Shown here: positions 7,621 to 8,529 of the stretch, one piece after another
Layout: each line of letters starts with the position of its first letter
Numbering within the stretch: position 1 is the stretch's first letter
From: Flavobacteriales bacterium
GTDB taxonomy: Bacteria > Bacteroidota > Bacteroidia > Flavobacteriales > Flavobacteriaceae
Direction of reading: 5' to 3'
Length of the DNA stretch: 8,529 bases
Assembly (NCBI GenBank): GCA_027031025.1
Contig: JALVEJ010000229.1
Coordinates: 1 to 8,529 of the forward strand
Position numbers and translations under genes: made by a program
The notes under the pieces: model-generated
Database searches by the model: none
The model's input: the letters and a program-made list of their open reading frames with translations, nothing else
What the model was told of the DNA's origin: nothing

Positions 7621-7803
7621 TGAGGAATGAGGAAAAATACATAAGTTATAAAAAAAACTTAATTTCTCAATTTATAAAATGAATAATATGGTTCGTAATA
7701 ACAGGTAATCATCAAAAAACTGATTATTCAATGAAATGGCGCTTCGATACTATTTTGCTCCTTCGTCGCAAAATCACTCAGCGGCCTACCCCTCAATTCC
7801 TCA
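7621..7803. repeat. Inverted-repeat-bounded segment (possible small dispersed element)
   Basis: TGAGGAATGAGG at 7621-7632 recurs in inverted form at 7791-7803, whose reverse complement is TGAGGAATTGAGG, so the two differ by one extra base. They bound a 183-bp segment. AATAAA lies directly outside the left end (7615-7620) and one base outside the right end (7805-7810), which could be a target duplication but is also easy to get by chance in A/T-rich DNA. The similarity stops after the GAGG, so the ends are short. A MITE-like element is one reading; chance is another. Confidence 0.3.
7738..7786. repeat. Imperfect palindrome / nested hairpin (REP-like)
   Basis: The inner stem ATTTTGC (7752-7758) pairs perfectly with GCAAAAT (7768-7774) around a 9-nt loop, and an outer stem GGCGCT (7738-7743) pairs with AGC-G-GCC (7780-7786) with one bulged base. 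An asymmetric internal loop separates the stems. The G/C-rich outer stem stands out in this A/T-rich DNA. No T-tract follows on either strand, which argues against a simple terminator. It could be a dispersed palindromic repeat or an RNA-stabilising 3' structure of the hypE transcript. Confidence 0.4.
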
Positions 7804-7929
7804 AAATAAAAGACAAAAATGGTATAAGATAATAAACAATCATCAAAGCACTCACAACATTCGTCGGCGTACGCAAAACACACTATGAACCGAACTTTCA
7901 ACTTTAAACTAAACATTTAACTCTTTAAA

Positions 7930-8529
7930 ATGAAATTACCATTAATCATCGGATTTACAGCGGCACTGGTTCATGTCTTGACCGGCCCCGATCATTTGGC
8001 AGCGGTTACACCGTTAGTATTGGAAAAGAAATCAAAGTCGTGGAAAATAGGTCTAGGTTGGGGGCTGGGACATGTTTTAGGTATGTTATTAATAGGTCTG
8101 TTATTTTACTTTTTTAAAAATCAAATACCGGTTGAAAACATTTCTAAAAATAGCGAAAAATTTGTCGGTTTTATGTTAATCGGTATCGGTATTTGGGCTT
8201 TATATCGCACACAACAAAGTAAGAAAAAACTGGTTTATCCACACGCGCACATTCAAAAAAACGAAAGTTATATCCATATTCATAAAACCAAAGGCGAACA
8301 CCAACATTCCGACATCAAAAAGCACAATGCTGTTTTATCGTTTTTTATCGGTATTATTCATGGATTTGCGGGTATTTCACACTTTATCTTAATGTTACCG
8401 GTATTAGGCTATAAATCTGCCACTGATTCAATTCAATATATGATTGGTTTTGGATTGGGTATTGTCAGCGCAATGATTATCTATGCCTTATTTATCGATA
8501 AGATTTCCGGTTCAAAACATGATTACCAT
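7930..8529 (+). CDS. Putative nickel permease, UreH/NiCoT-like membrane protein (3' end cut by window)
   Basis: The frame is open to the window edge for 200 codons, so the C-terminus is missing. The ATG at 7930 follows an in-frame TAA at 7918, which fixes the start. Hydrophobic segments lie at about 5-30, 40-62, 78-92, 135-160 and 167-190. The first carries HVLTGPDHLAAV (15-26, an H-x5-D-H motif), and later come WGLGH (44-48) and GIIHGFAGISH (141-151). These resemble the UreH-type transporters and, more loosely, the HX4DH signature of NiCoT nickel/cobalt permeases; this is recognition by eye. Between segments 3 and 4 is a hydrophilic His-rich loop with three HxH pairs (105/107, 116/118, 124/126) and H132, suited to binding metal. 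The position after hypF-hypE supports supply of Ni2+ to hydrogenase. Cobalt transport, or an unrelated role within the wider LysE/DsbD-like superfamily, cannot be excluded. Confidence 0.8.
   Translation, partial: MKLPLIIGFTAALVHVLTGPDHLAAVTPLVLEKKSKSWKIGLGWGLGHVLGMLLIGLLFYFFKNQIPVENISKNSEKFVGFMLIGIGIWALYRTQQSKKKLVYPHAHIQKNESYIHIHKTKGEHQHSDIKKHNAVLSFFIGIIHGFAGISHFILMLPVLGYKSATDSIQYMIGFGLGIVSAMIIYALFIDKISGSKHDYH

Larger units (their letters stand above)
7610..7929. other. 320-bp repeat-rich intergenic region without a credible gene
   Basis: I find no convincing gene here. The region holds weak A/T hairpins (TAAGTT 7642-7647 with AACTTA 7656-7661; TAATCA 7706-7711 with TGATTA 7721-7726), a stronger palindromic structure at 7738-7786, a near-perfect inverted pair at 7621-7632 and 7791-7803, a degenerate direct repeat (7688-7716 and 7819-7847), and the perfect palindrome GCGTACGC at 7867-7874. 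None of the hairpins is followed by a run of T, so no intrinsic terminator for hypE can be named. No clear -7 element for the downstream permease is seen; TATTTTG at 7751-7757 is one base short of the consensus. The part from about 7738 to 7800 is visibly richer in G/C than its surroundings. Confidence 0.6.

Noticed and set aside
7642..7661. TAAGTT/AACTTA hairpin as the hypE terminator
   Set aside because: A six-pair stem with one G-C pair and no following T run is too weak to call.
7728..7916. 62-codon open frame on the - strand in the intergenic region
   Set aside because: It spans the palindrome and repeats, has no recognisable domain and an odd composition; better explained as chance reading through repeat DNA.
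8417..8423. GCCACTG, like the cobalamin-riboswitch B12 box
   Set aside because: It is inside the permease coding sequence and none of the surrounding riboswitch elements are present; no such box exists in the upstream leader.
1..8529. tRNA, rRNA, CRISPR array or insertion-sequence transposase
   Set aside because: No cloverleaf, rRNA-like stretch, regularly spaced repeats or transposase-like protein was seen on either strand.

Overview
The window is a piece of a [NiFe]-hydrogenase maturation (hyp) locus from an AT-rich bacterium, most likely a member of the Bacteroidota. That placement is inference. It rests on the low GC content, start codons preceded by A/T-rich sequence (TTTAAAATG type) rather than Shine-Dalgarno motifs, a TAnnTTTG-type -7 element, and the general look of the proteins. 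No rRNA or marker gene fixes the taxon.

Layout from left to right. (1) Positions 1-1610, + strand: the 3' nine-tenths of hypX, which makes the CO ligand of the hydrogenase active site from formyl-tetrahydrofolate under oxic conditions. Its start lies upstream of the window. (2) Positions 1598-4113, - strand: a two-gene unit with an ATGA overlap, aat (a divergent leucyl/phenylalanyl-tRNA--protein transferase) followed by a large cytoplasmic TPR-repeat protein. The TPR gene runs 13 bp into the end of hypX. (3) Positions 4114-4194: a short, very A/T-rich divergent intergenic region shared by aat and hypF. (4) Positions 4195-6459 and 6557-7609, + strand: hypF and hypE, which together make the cyanide ligands. 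They are separated by a 97-bp gap holding a good -7-like element. (5) Positions 7610-7929: a non-coding stretch with several inverted and direct repeats. (6) From 7930 to the window end, + strand: the first 200 codons of a small membrane protein with HX5DH and His-rich motifs, probably a nickel permease.

How the genes work together: the permease would supply Ni2+, HypF and HypE would convert carbamoyl phosphate to the thiocyanate on the HypE C-terminal cysteine that gives the CN ligands, and HypX would give CO. HypA, HypB, HypC, HypD and the hydrogenase subunits are not in this window. The presence of HypX suggests an organism that matures its hydrogenase in air. The aat-TPR pair sits inside the hyp locus on the opposite strand and has no obvious role in it.

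I see no clearly new multi-gene system here. The best second-look items are the catalytic-site divergence of the Aat protein, the repeat-rich 320-bp intergenic stretch, and the His-rich loop of the putative nickel permease.
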